Of a stretch of DNA of 64,000 bases, positions 34,385 to 42,902 are shown in pieces; the first letter of the stretch is position 1, and every line of letters starts with the position of its first letter. The notes below the pieces were generated by a model that was not told the origin of the DNA, searched no databases, and worked only from the letters and a program-made list of their open reading frames with translations. Source of the stretch: Sphingomonas arenae (GTDB taxonomy: Bacteria; Pseudomonadota; Alphaproteobacteria; Sphingomonadales; Sphingomonadaceae); NCBI RefSeq assembly GCF_016924655.1, contig NZ_JAFFJU010000002.1, forward strand, positions 496,001 through 560,000, read 5' to 3'. A program made the position numbers and the translations under genes.

Positions 34385-35722
34385 CTACCGGAGGGTCCAG
34401 GCACGAGAGCCAAGGCCTGCGCCGACCCCGCTGCGACGGGCCACGAAGAACAATCCGTACGCCAGCGCGAGGGCGAGAAGGATTGGCCCGGTGATCCCGA
34501 GCAGGTCGCGGACCGCCGGGAAGGTCGCGACCGACATGCCGACCACGATCACGAAGTAGCGCCGCTGGTCGAGGATCCGCTGATACGCCTGCTGCAAGGT
34601 CGTGAGGGTCGACTCCCACCGGGCCTGCGCGATCTCCTTGCGCACCTGCGCGCCTTCATATTCGTTGAGGGTCCGCTGCAGCGACCCGCCGGCCGGGCTG
34701 ACCAGCCGACGCCGCTGCTCCGCGATCTGAGCGCGCAGTTCCTCGACGCGGGCGTTGAGGCGGGGCAGCAGCGGGCTTTCGGTCAGGCCCTGGTCGAGCA
34801 GGCCGTTCCGCTCCCGCTGGGCTTCGGCCAGTTGCAGCTCCAGGTTGCTGATCAGCTGGTAGACGGCCGTGGTGGTCTGTTCGGGGCTGAGCTCCCCGCG
34901 GCGCGCCTGCACCATCGCCAGCGAACGCCTGGCGTCCGCGACCTGCCGCTCGGCCGCCTGCGTGTCCTGCGTAAGCGCTTCGATCTGGTCGTCGCTGATC
35001 TTCTGCGAGAAGGCGTTCACGTGCGCCTCCGCAGAGGCGAGGATCGCGTTCCCGAAGCGCGTGGCGTCTTCCGGGGTGCGCGCCTGCACGTAGAGGCGGA
35101 GGATGCCCTCCTGGACGTCGACGGCCACCCGGACCCGCTTGCGATAATAAGCGTAGGGCTCCTGGTTGAGGCCGAACGGTCCCTTGAACCGGGTCAGCGG
35201 ATCCATCTCGGTGGAGGTGAAGTGGCTCATGAAGCCGGTTCGGCGCTCCAGCTGGTCCATCATCGGCCGGGAGAGGATGAACTCCCGGGCCTTGAAGGCG
35301 TCGGCGATGGTGCTGTTGCCGGAGCCCAGAGTGAAGAAGCCGGCGCTTGGCGAGGGGGCGGACTGGGAGCTGGTCTGCACGGTGAACACGGCCTCGCCCT
35401 GGTAGAGCGGCGTGGCGATCAGCAAGATATAGGACAGGATAACCGCCAACGGCACTGCGACCAAGAGCATGAAGCGGCGGATCAGGCGGCCCCATTGCGC
35501 CTGCCGCCGGGCGACGATCGCAAGCTGCGCTTCCTCGATGCTGGCCATGCCGGATGCGGCAGCGTCCGACCCATCGGACGTGATCGAGCCGGGTGTTTCG
35601 GCGCGCTCGGTCGTGACCGCCTTGTCGCGGAGCTTCGGGCGCTCGATGACGGCGGCCGTGTCTCCGGCTGCCCTTCCCTGACGCCAGCGGCGGATGCGCT
35701 CGTCGTTGTCCATCACGTCCAC
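34385..35722 (-). CDS. Capsule export inner-membrane protein, KpsE/CtrB-like
   Basis: This 445-residue polysaccharide co-polymerase-type protein links the ABC exporter to the outer-membrane channel. A cytoplasmic N-terminus of about 80 residues precedes a first membrane helix (LIRRFMLLVAVPLAVILSYI, about 79-98). A long periplasmic domain with coiled coil (about 230-380) follows, with a second membrane helix at about 415-432. The segments PLYQGEAVFTVQTSSQSA and GLNQEPYAYYRKRVRV are typical of this family. It sits between the KpsT-like ATPase and the TPR-acyltransferase gene in the export block. Confidence 0.88.
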   Translation of the reverse strand: MDVMDNDERIRRWRQGRAAGDTAAVIERPKLRDKAVTTERAETPGSITSDGSDAAASGMASIEEAQLAIVARRQAQWGRLIRRFMLLVAVPLAVILSYILLIATPLYQGEAVFTVQTSSQSAPSPSAGFFTLGSGNSTIADAFKAREFILSRPMMDQLERRTGFMSHFTSTEMDPLTRFKGPFGLNQEPYAYYRKRVRVAVDVQEGILRLYVQARTPEDATRFGNAILASAEAHVNAFSQKISDDQIEALTQDTQAAERQVADARRSLAMVQARRGELSPEQTTTAVYQLISNLELQLAEAQRERNGLLDQGLTESPLLPRLNARVEELRAQIAEQRRRLVSPAGGSLQRTLNEYEGAQVRKEIAQARWESTLTTLQQAYQRILDQRRYFVIVVGMSVATFPAVRDLLGITGPILLALALAYGLFFVARRSGVGAGLGSRAWTLR

Positions 35723-35748
35723 CTTATCTCAGTTCATCACGCCGCGCT

Positions 35749-36453
35749 TCACGCGAGGTCGAACGAGGCGAGTTCATCCTCGCCGACATCGTCGCTCTGG
35801 GGATCGGATGCGCTGGCCGCGAACAGCTCCGCCGCTTCGTCATGGTCCCCGCAGAGGATGATCTTGCCATTCACGAGGACTGCGTGCCGATCGCAAAAGT
35901 CCTTCGTCGCCTTAGGGTTACTCGCCACCAGGATCAACCCGGCGCGGTCCAGCCGGCTCTTCAGGGCGGAGGCGCACTTGCGCTTGAACGCGTCGTCGCC
36001 CGCGACCAGTTTCTCGTCCGCGAGGTAGGTGGTGGCCGGCATGCCGAAGCTGGCCGCGAACGCCAGTTGAGCGCGCATCCGACCGGTGTAGAGCGTCAGG
36101 GGTGAGAAGTAGGCTTCGCCGAGCTCGGAGAAGTCGGCGCAGAAGGCGGAGTAGCTCAACGGCTCCAGACCCACCATCTCCGCGATGTTGACGATGTTTT
36201 CCTCGCCCGTGAGCTGCGCCTGGAAGGCTCCGGGATAGCCCAGCGGCCATCCGCCCTCGTCGCGGAGGACGTGCCCCTCGTCCGGCCGGTCCACGCCGGC
36301 GAGCAGCCGGACGATCGTCGACTTGCCCTCACCGGCCCGGACGAGCAATCCGAACCGCTCGTCCGTCCGGACCGCGAGGTTGGCCTCATGGAGAACGACC
36401 TTGGGTGCGCCGAAAGACTGGTAGTAGCGCGTGCAGTTGACGAAGCCCCACAT
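35749..36453 (-). CDS. kpsT: Capsule ABC exporter ATP-binding protein, KpsT-like, with altered Walker A
   Basis: This 234-residue ATPase drives capsule export with the KpsM-like permease. ATG 36453 follows GGAGG by six bases; longer readings lie in the permease gene. The P-loop is LVRAGEGKSTIVRLLAG, where the first glycine of GxxxxGKST is Val. The signature is TLYTGRMRAQLAFAASF in place of the usual SSGMRARL. Walker B reads TTYLADEKLVAGDD. Lys, Ser and the Walker B Asp-Glu are kept, so it is probably active, but it departs from consensus at several places. It is otherwise clearly KpsT/CtrD-like in length and order. Confidence 0.85.
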   Translation of the reverse strand: MWGFVNCTRYYQSFGAPKVVLHEANLAVRTDERFGLLVRAGEGKSTIVRLLAGVDRPDEGHVLRDEGGWPLGYPGAFQAQLTGEENIVNIAEMVGLEPLSYSAFCADFSELGEAYFSPLTLYTGRMRAQLAFAASFGMPATTYLADEKLVAGDDAFKRKCASALKSRLDRAGLILVASNPKATKDFCDRHAVLVNGKIILCGDHDEAAELFAASASDPQSDDVGEDELASFDLA

Positions 36454-36455
36454 GA

Positions 36456-37259
36456 CTACCTCCGCTGCAGCGACCGGACCACGGTGGCCGCCAACAGGAG
36501 ACCTGCAATCCACGCCAGCGGGTAGAAGGCCGAGGCCACCCGGGACTGGTAATGAAACAGCATCCCGTCCCGCGCGATCTCCACCGCATGGAGGAGCGGA
36601 TTGAGCGCGAGCACGTCGAGCACCCGGTCGGGGAGCTCATTGCCCGTGAAGAAGACACCCGAGATGAAGAACGTCGGCCGGAGCAGAGTCTGGGACAGCG
36701 GGTAGGCACCCGAAAACGACTGCGCGAGGACCGAGAACAGGTAGCCGTAGCTGAGCCCCAGGGCCCAGGCGAGCGACACGCCGGCGAGGAAATGCAGCGG
36801 CCGGTCGAGCTCCCAGTCGCCGAAGACGAGCAGGTTCAAGCCCGCCACGATGACGAATACGATGCCGACGTTCACATATTCCACCAGCGCAGCGCTGATC
36901 GTTCCGTGCGCGTGCGTGACGGACGGGAAGATCACGAGGCCACGCAGACCGGAGTTCACGCGGCCCACCCCGTTGATCACGCTGCGGAACGCCACGTAGG
37001 GGATGAGGCCGGAGATGATGAAGGTGACCGTGTCGGTGTAGACCGGTGAGCTTCGGCCGAAGATCATGAAGCCGACGTAGGTCACTGCAATCCACGCGAG
37101 CGGCGTCACGTAGGTCCAGGCATAGCCGATGGCATGCTGGCCGAAGCGGGACTGGACCTCCCGCTTTGCCAGCGCGAGGATGACATGGACGTGATCGTAG
37201 AGCCGGTCGGCGATGTTCTCGCTGCGCGGAGCGACCTGGCCCTGCCGGAAGCTGCTCAT
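36456..37259 (-). CDS. kpsM: Capsule ABC exporter permease, KpsM-like
   Basis: This 267-residue inner-membrane permease of the ABC-2 type moves polysaccharide across the membrane. About six hydrophobic helices are visible, such as AWIAVTYVGFMIFG, VGIVFVIVAGLNLLVFGDW and LAWIAGLLLAATVV, with FFISGVFFTGNELP before the last helix. Its GTG/ATG start overlaps the stop of the export lipoprotein gene by four bases. The KpsT-like ATPase follows within two bases. The set defines an ABC-dependent (group 2/3-like) capsule system rather than a Wzy system. Confidence 0.9.
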   Translation of the reverse strand: MSSFRQGQVAPRSENIADRLYDHVHVILALAKREVQSRFGQHAIGYAWTYVTPLAWIAVTYVGFMIFGRSSPVYTDTVTFIISGLIPYVAFRSVINGVGRVNSGLRGLVIFPSVTHAHGTISAALVEYVNVGIVFVIVAGLNLLVFGDWELDRPLHFLAGVSLAWALGLSYGYLFSVLAQSFSGAYPLSQTLLRPTFFISGVFFTGNELPDRVLDVLALNPLLHAVEIARDGMLFHYQSRVASAFYPLAWIAGLLLAATVVRSLQRR

Positions 37260-38341
37260 GGAATCGTGGTCGTCGCCGCTCGTACGGCCCCCAGGCTCTG
37301 GGAAAAGGCGGACAGCACCTTGCGGGTCTGGGCAAAGGGCGCCGTCGAGATCAGGACCGCGTCCCCGTCCTGGACCACCAACCGGTTGGCCAGATCGATG
37401 TTGCCGGGCTTGCGCATGTCGACCTGGTACACGGTCGGGACGCCTGACCCGTTCTCCGGCTGGCGCATCAGGAACACCGCGCGCGGATCCGCGGCGTCTT
37501 CACTGAGGCCTCGGGCCTGACCGATGACGTCCATCAGGCTGAAGTCGCGGCGGGCAATCGGCACCTGACCCTGAACCCCGGCGGCGCCGAGCACGGTGAC
37601 GCTTTCGACGACGTTGCTCAGGATCACCTGGTCGCCTGGCTGCAAGGCGATATTGAGCGCAGGGTCGCGATAGATGTCGCTCAGGCGGACCTGTCCGGAC
37701 GCATTGTCCCGGCGCACGGTGACCTGGAGCATCTCCGCGTTCTTCTGGTTGGGCGCCACTTCCGCCAGCATCGAGGAGAGACGCGTCCGCCCCTGGTCGA
37801 TCGGGTAAACGCCCGGCTTCGCGGCGTCACCCTGAACGCTCACCAGCGCGCTTCTCCGTTCTGCCGGCCGGATGTCCACCTGCGGGCGAAGGACCACGCG
37901 GCTCAGCCTCGCGGTGATGGCTGCGCGAAGCTGCGACACCGTCAGTCCGGCCGCCTGGACCGCCCCTGCATAGGGCAGGAAGATGCGGCCGGTTTCGTCG
38001 ATGGTCAGTTCGCCAAGATCCGCCCCGCCCGCGGTCGTGAAGAGGGAAGGAGTGCCGCCCTCCCAGATGCGCACTTGCAGCCGGTCCCCGATCCCGAGGC
38101 GGGAGAAATCGAATTCCTGCGACTGCGTCAGCTCCGGTGGGAACCCGGCCTCCAGCGCTCGGCCGGGCTGCGGCAGCGTCGCGGCGGTCAGCGGCACGAG
38201 GCGCACGTCGCCGGCCGTGGAAGCGTCCTGAACCTCGGACAGGGACGAAACGGATCGCGGCAGGGTCGAGCAGCCGGAGGCCACGACCAGGAGAAGGCCA
38301 AGGGTCGCGGCCCTATCTACCTTGCGCAGGAGTCCGTTCAT
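37256..38341 (-). CDS. Polysaccharide export outer-membrane lipoprotein (Wza/KpsD-like)
   Basis: This 361-residue outer-membrane export protein has a signal with lipobox VASGC (Cys24). A poly-export domain follows (about 95-180: LGIGDRLQVRIWEGG, then ELTIDETGRIFLPYAGAVQ). Two SLBB-type repeats come after it, with ALVSVQGDAAKPGVYPI and SVTVLGAAGVQGQVPI. ATG 38341 overlaps the upstream glycosyltransferase stop (ATGA) and places the signal peptide correctly; the longer in-frame reading is inside that gene. It would form the outer-membrane exit for the capsule. Confidence 0.9.
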   Translation of the reverse strand: MNGLLRKVDRAATLGLLLVVASGCSTLPRSVSSLSEVQDASTAGDVRLVPLTAATLPQPGRALEAGFPPELTQSQEFDFSRLGIGDRLQVRIWEGGTPSLFTTAGGADLGELTIDETGRIFLPYAGAVQAAGLTVSQLRAAITARLSRVVLRPQVDIRPAERRSALVSVQGDAAKPGVYPIDQGRTRLSSMLAEVAPNQKNAEMLQVTVRRDNASGQVRLSDIYRDPALNIALQPGDQVILSNVVESVTVLGAAGVQGQVPIARRDFSLMDVIGQARGLSEDAADPRAVFLMRQPENGSGVPTVYQVDMRKPGNIDLANRLVVQDGDAVLISTAPFAQTRKVLSAFSQSLGAVRAATTTIP

Positions 38342-40296
38342 GCGACCCGCCGGCCTTCCGGAACCTGGATCGTCCCCGGTGCCAGCGAGGCCAACCGACC
38401 GGCCGTGCACGTCACATACTCGCGCAGCATCCGGGGGATGGAGAAGTTGCTGTCCAGGAACTGGCGCCCGACTCCGCCTTCCCCGAACAGGGCCCGGTCA
38501 CCCGCCCGCAACGCGAGGTTGCGCGTGCGTTCGGTAGCGAGGTCGAGACATGGTTTTTCGGCGCATTCGAGAACATGCCCGGTGGTCCCGTCGATCAGGC
38601 ACTCGGCCGCGCCGCCCGCCGGAGTAGTGACCACGCGAACGCCCATGTACTGGGCCTCGATCAGGACGTTGGGCAGCCCCTCGTAGCGCGACATGAGGAT
38701 CAGGACGTCCATCTTCGACATCCAGAACCCCACGCGGGAGGAGCGGCCGACGAAGAGGATGCGCTCCGCGATGCCGAGCTCCGCCGCGAGCTGCTGAGCG
38801 CTTTCCAGCAGGCGCCCGCCGCCAACCAGGAGCACTCGGGTGTCGGGGTGCTTGCGGAGGTAGCGTGCGGCGAAGCGGATCCACTGCAGCGGCTGCTTGT
38901 CGGTGTCGAAGCGGAACACGCCGCCGATCGTGTGCGTGGCATCCGCCGTCCGCTTCACGAACGCGTCCCACTGGGCTGCGCATGTGTCCGACGGTTCCGG
39001 GCGCATCGGCTCGACGCCATTGTAGACGATGTCAAACCTGCCCACGGGCAGTTCCAGCCACTCGGCATAGGCACGTGCCGCGGACAGACTGTTGCTGATG
39101 AAACTCACGCCCGGAACCTGCGCCAGGGCCCGATAGAGCACCTCATATTCCGGCCGGAACATGTGGCGGCGCATGCTTGGCGGAAGGCCCCGGATCGCCA
39201 GCTGCACGTGCGGCACTCCGGCCACCAGCGCTGCAAGCCCGGCGAAGAGGCAGGCGCCGTCCTGCCAGATGGATGCGGTCTCGGTCCCGGACTCGCGGAA
39301 ATGCCGGGCCAGGCGCTTGACGCCATAGTTCACGGCCGGAGGGAGATAATCGAGCAATAATAGAAGCTCGGGATCGGTCACTCCCAAGGCCTTGGCGGAA
39401 ATCGGGTCGAACAGGTTGATCTGTTGTAATTCGCAACCCGACGCCTGCAGCTCCGCCAGGTAGAAGTCGTTCTGCCGTTCGGGGCCGTGCGAGCGGACGA
39501 GCACTTCCACGGGACGGTCCAGCTGCACTCCGGCGACCTTGCCGTGGTTCGTGCGGAGGCGATTGAGCTCGATCGCCAACCGCGTGAGTTGCCGCTCAGC
39601 GCCGCCCGGACCCAGACTGCCGGTGATCAAGCTCAAGCGTCCGAGCCCAATCCCTTCCCGCACGTCGACCTGGCGATTGCGGAAGTGGAGGATGGCATGC
39701 TTCATCGCAATGATGCGCGCGTCTTCCCCTGCGCGCGGAGGCGTGCCTTCGAGGCGTTCGAGAAGGGCGTGAAGGTCCAGGGTCTTTGTGACGAGCTGCT
39801 GGGCCTTGGTGCCGTCGGTGAAGCTATGCTCCACCGGAAGGAGGATCGTCCGCGCAGCCGCGAGATCGCCTTCCGCGAGCAGGCGCTTGGCATATTCCGC
39901 CCGGAACTCGCGTCGTTCCGGATGGTCGGCGATCAGCGACTGAAAGAGTTCTGCCGCGCGGCCATGCTCGCGAGCATCATGGAGCAGTTCCGCCTTCACG
40001 AGCATACCGGCGCCGTCGAGGTCCGGATCGAATGCATGGGCATCGATCAAGGCGACCGCAGAGGCGAGGTCCTTGCGCTTGATCAGACGCTGAACCCGAA
40101 CCTTCAGTAGGTCGAGCGCCGAACAGGCAAGCGCGGCAGCCGCGCACTTCCGCTCGAACTCGCCATCATCCTCGATCAGGTGCAGCGCCTCGATCAACCC
40201 CTCCGGATTGGCCGACGCATCCACCGCCGCCGAACTAGCCGGAGTTGTTTCGCCAGCAGCGGCCGGCGCACTCCTATGCGCTGTTAAACTCATCAT
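38338..40296 (-). CDS. Glycosyltransferase (GT4-like) with N-terminal helical repeat region
   Basis: This is a 652-residue protein. Residues about 30-200 are helical repeats like TPRs (KDLASAVALIDAHAFDP, HGRAAELFQSLIADHPERRE). A GT-B glycosyltransferase follows from about 220: LITGSLGPGGAERQLTRLA, then YNGVEPMRPEP, VLLVGGGRLLESAQQLA and the donor motif LMSRYEGLPNVLIEAQYMG. The GxGGAER opening is typical of capsule GT4 enzymes. It overlaps the export lipoprotein start and lies 87 bases after the upstream TPR-SGNH gene. TPR modules recur in several proteins of this locus. Confidence 0.87.
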   Translation of the reverse strand: MMSLTAHRSAPAAAGETTPASSAAVDASANPEGLIEALHLIEDDGEFERKCAAAALACSALDLLKVRVQRLIKRKDLASAVALIDAHAFDPDLDGAGMLVKAELLHDAREHGRAAELFQSLIADHPERREFRAEYAKRLLAEGDLAAARTILLPVEHSFTDGTKAQQLVTKTLDLHALLERLEGTPPRAGEDARIIAMKHAILHFRNRQVDVREGIGLGRLSLITGSLGPGGAERQLTRLAIELNRLRTNHGKVAGVQLDRPVEVLVRSHGPERQNDFYLAELQASGCELQQINLFDPISAKALGVTDPELLLLLDYLPPAVNYGVKRLARHFRESGTETASIWQDGACLFAGLAALVAGVPHVQLAIRGLPPSMRRHMFRPEYEVLYRALAQVPGVSFISNSLSAARAYAEWLELPVGRFDIVYNGVEPMRPEPSDTCAAQWDAFVKRTADATHTIGGVFRFDTDKQPLQWIRFAARYLRKHPDTRVLLVGGGRLLESAQQLAAELGIAERILFVGRSSRVGFWMSKMDVLILMSRYEGLPNVLIEAQYMGVRVVTTPAGGAAECLIDGTTGHVLECAEKPCLDLATERTRNLALRAGDRALFGEGGVGRQFLDSNFSIPRMLREYVTCTAGRLASLAPGTIQVPEGRRVA

Positions 40297-40383
40297 GTTG
40301 AAGGACTTTTCAACGCCCCCAGAACGCCAAGCATGACCTGTAGGGCCGCAAGCCGCTACGTCAATGCGCCGCTAAATGAATGG

Positions 40384-42870
40384 TTAACGGATTCCTGCAC
40401 GTCGCTTTGCAAGTGTGTCGCACCGGTCACGATTGCGAGCGGCCGACTCGTCTTCCGGCATGAGGGCCTGAAGTCGGCCCCAAGCGTCCGTTGCCTCCGC
40501 GAACCGAAACTGCCGCATGAGGTCTAGGGCCAATCGCCGCAGCGCCCAGGCATCGTCCGGATGGATGCGCAGGAGGCGCCGCAACACCGCCTCGCGATCC
40601 TCCCCCTCGAGTTCGCGTGCGTGCACTCGGAGCAGGCGCTGGAGTCGTTTCAACTCCCGCTCGGTGCGTTCCAGACGACCGAGGTGGCGGTCCATGGCTT
40701 CGGCGAGGTCGACGGCGTCTTCGACCTTCCCGGTGTCGACCAGTTGGCGCAATCGTTTCGCAGCCCCGCGCTCGGCGGTGGTGAAGAAGCGGTCCGCCTC
40801 CGCGCGAAAAGCTTCCGCTTCCGGCTTGGGAGATTGCCGCAGCGAACCATAGGCATCGAGCGCGACCCGGTAGTCACCGGTCGCCACTCCGAACCGGCCG
40901 GTCCATCGCTTCAGGGCAGCATGGTCGGGGAAGTCCTCGCCAGCGGTCAGGAGCAAGGCGAGGGCTTCGGGCAGCCGGTCCTCGGCATGGAGGGCCCGCG
41001 CCACCATCACGACCGCATCCGCGTCCGCCAGCAGCGCCTGCCCCATGTCCTCGCCGAGCCGCGCCACGTCCGCCATGTCGCCGGCCAGGTACGCGGACCG
41101 GACCCGCAGCCGCGCTTCACGGGTCACCTGGATCGCAAGGCGGTGAGCCCGGGTCTGCACGGCTGGCGGAATCACAGGCTGTCCCGACCCGGCCTGCGGC
41201 TCCGCGAGCGCACGGGCGATACCGAATGCGTCGGCTGCCCTTCCCTGCTCGGCATAGTCATGGGCGAGTTCCAGCATGCGGTTGATGGTCGCAGCCCGGC
41301 GCTTCGCCAGCCCGGGAACGAGGGCGCTCATGCGGGTGAGCACCCTGACGCTGTTCGCGGCAGCCGCCGGGAGGTCGCGCTCGATCGCCTCGTCGATGAG
41401 GTCGAGACTGCTGCCCTTGTCCGAGGTCGCAAGCACGGCGAGCGCGGCCCTGAACAGGTCCTCGTCGCGGTTCTGGAGAGCCCAGCTGGCGAGCTCGAAC
41501 GAGCCGGCGGCCGAGCCCTTCATGGTGTCGATCAGCTCGTGCCGCCAATCCTCGACCGCGTCCGCATCGCCTGCAGCCATGAGCAGCTTCAAGGCCTGAA
41601 GCCCCGTGCGCAGGTCGGTCCGGTCGAGCCGGAACGCCTGCTTGGCGTGCGCAGCGGCCAGCTCGGCCCGGCCAAGCTGCTCGGCGAGCGCTGCGCCGGT
41701 GCGGTAAAGCTCCGCGCTGGTGAACTCCTCGTCCAGCATGCGCTGCGCGGCGGCCAGCGCATCCGCGGTCCGGCCAATGGCATGCAGGGCCTCGGCGCGG
41801 ACGATGCGCACCGGCTGGGACATGGCGGAGTCGTCCTGGTCGGTCAGGTCCTGGGCAGCGGCAGCATAGTCCCCGATCCGACCGCGAACGAAGCCGCGCA
41901 GGTGGAGGAGCGGAGCGGAGTCGGGATGCTCCTGCAACGCGGCGAACACCTGTCGGGAAGCGGCGAAGAAATCGCCCGATTGCAGTTCAGCCTCGAGCCT
42001 TGTCGCCAGCCGGACCGCCTTGCTGTCGGCGCTGTCCTCCTCCGGGCCGCCATCGAGGGACATCCGCCTTTCGAAATATCGCCGGTAAAGCTGGTCGAAC
42101 ACCTGGTCGGAGAATGCCGGCTCATAATGCGTGAGGTCCAGGCCCTCGTTCTCGAGCGCCTGCTCCTGCCCGACATCCTGCATCAGCGGCGTCGGGTCGA
42201 AGCATGCGGCGCCCAACTGTTCGGCGGCGAGCTTGACCCAGCGAATGAGCCGGTCCCGCGATGCGATCAGAGTCCCGTCCGGCAGAGCCGCATTGACGTG
42301 GGTGACGAACAGCACCTTGTCCCGGCCAAGTCGCTCTACGATCTCCGCCATGTCCGACTTCACGGTGCGGAACGACTGCTGCTCCATCGACAGTTCCGTC
42401 AGGAGCCGACGCTCGTCCGGGGTCATGCGGCGATACGAAGGCTGCTGCGCAACGAACTCCAGCACCTCCGTCCGATTGCCCATCTTCACGATGTTCCAGA
42501 ACTGCCGCGCCCGCTCGTTGCTGGCGAAGAAGTCGGGGAAATGGCGCTGGAGGTAATTGCCCTGCACCTCGTCGGGACCGCAGCGGATGCGCTTGGCCGA
42601 GCTGATTTCCACAACGTGGAGGTCCGACGGCTCCCAGCTCTGGGCAGTCAGCTCGGAGAGTTCATCGGTGCGGAAGACGAGCGGCACGACATCGGGACGA
42701 AAGGCCTTCTCGCCCATGAGGAAGCGCAGCTGCTGAAGGGCCTCGGCGCTGGTGTGGACGAAGCCGTAGTTCCGCCGCAGGTCCAGTTCCACCGACCGGT
42801 GCGAGGAGCCGCGACGCAGCGGTGTGTGGATCCGGCACGTTCCAATGGGTGTGACCCGGAGTCTGCTCAA
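40384..42870 (-). CDS. SGNH-like domain plus TPR protein 1
   Basis: This is an 828-residue protein. The first 265 or so residues look like an SGNH/GSCFA-type hydrolase or acyltransferase. They show PIGTCRIHTP (8-17) as a possible nucleophile block, HTSAEALQQLRFLMGE, VLFVTHVNA (187-194) and a late LTHYEPAFSDQVFDQLY (from 246) giving a possible catalytic His248. Residues about 280-820 are TPR-like helical repeats. No signal peptide is seen. It is a clear paralogue of the protein at 46891-49359. It is coupled to the capsule operon between the sugar dehydrogenase and a glycosyltransferase. Family assignment is tentative; acyl transfer to the glycan is inference. Confidence 0.7.
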   Translation of the reverse strand: MSRLRVTPIGTCRIHTPLRRGSSHRSVELDLRRNYGFVHTSAEALQQLRFLMGEKAFRPDVVPLVFRTDELSELTAQSWEPSDLHVVEISSAKRIRCGPDEVQGNYLQRHFPDFFASNERARQFWNIVKMGNRTEVLEFVAQQPSYRRMTPDERRLLTELSMEQQSFRTVKSDMAEIVERLGRDKVLFVTHVNAALPDGTLIASRDRLIRWVKLAAEQLGAACFDPTPLMQDVGQEQALENEGLDLTHYEPAFSDQVFDQLYRRYFERRMSLDGGPEEDSADSKAVRLATRLEAELQSGDFFAASRQVFAALQEHPDSAPLLHLRGFVRGRIGDYAAAAQDLTDQDDSAMSQPVRIVRAEALHAIGRTADALAAAQRMLDEEFTSAELYRTGAALAEQLGRAELAAAHAKQAFRLDRTDLRTGLQALKLLMAAGDADAVEDWRHELIDTMKGSAAGSFELASWALQNRDEDLFRAALAVLATSDKGSSLDLIDEAIERDLPAAAANSVRVLTRMSALVPGLAKRRAATINRMLELAHDYAEQGRAADAFGIARALAEPQAGSGQPVIPPAVQTRAHRLAIQVTREARLRVRSAYLAGDMADVARLGEDMGQALLADADAVVMVARALHAEDRLPEALALLLTAGEDFPDHAALKRWTGRFGVATGDYRVALDAYGSLRQSPKPEAEAFRAEADRFFTTAERGAAKRLRQLVDTGKVEDAVDLAEAMDRHLGRLERTERELKRLQRLLRVHARELEGEDREAVLRRLLRIHPDDAWALRRLALDLMRQFRFAEATDAWGRLQALMPEDESAARNRDRCDTLAKRRAGIR

Positions 42871-42902
42871 GACCTCTTCCTCACGACGGCAATCGGCAGG
42901 AG

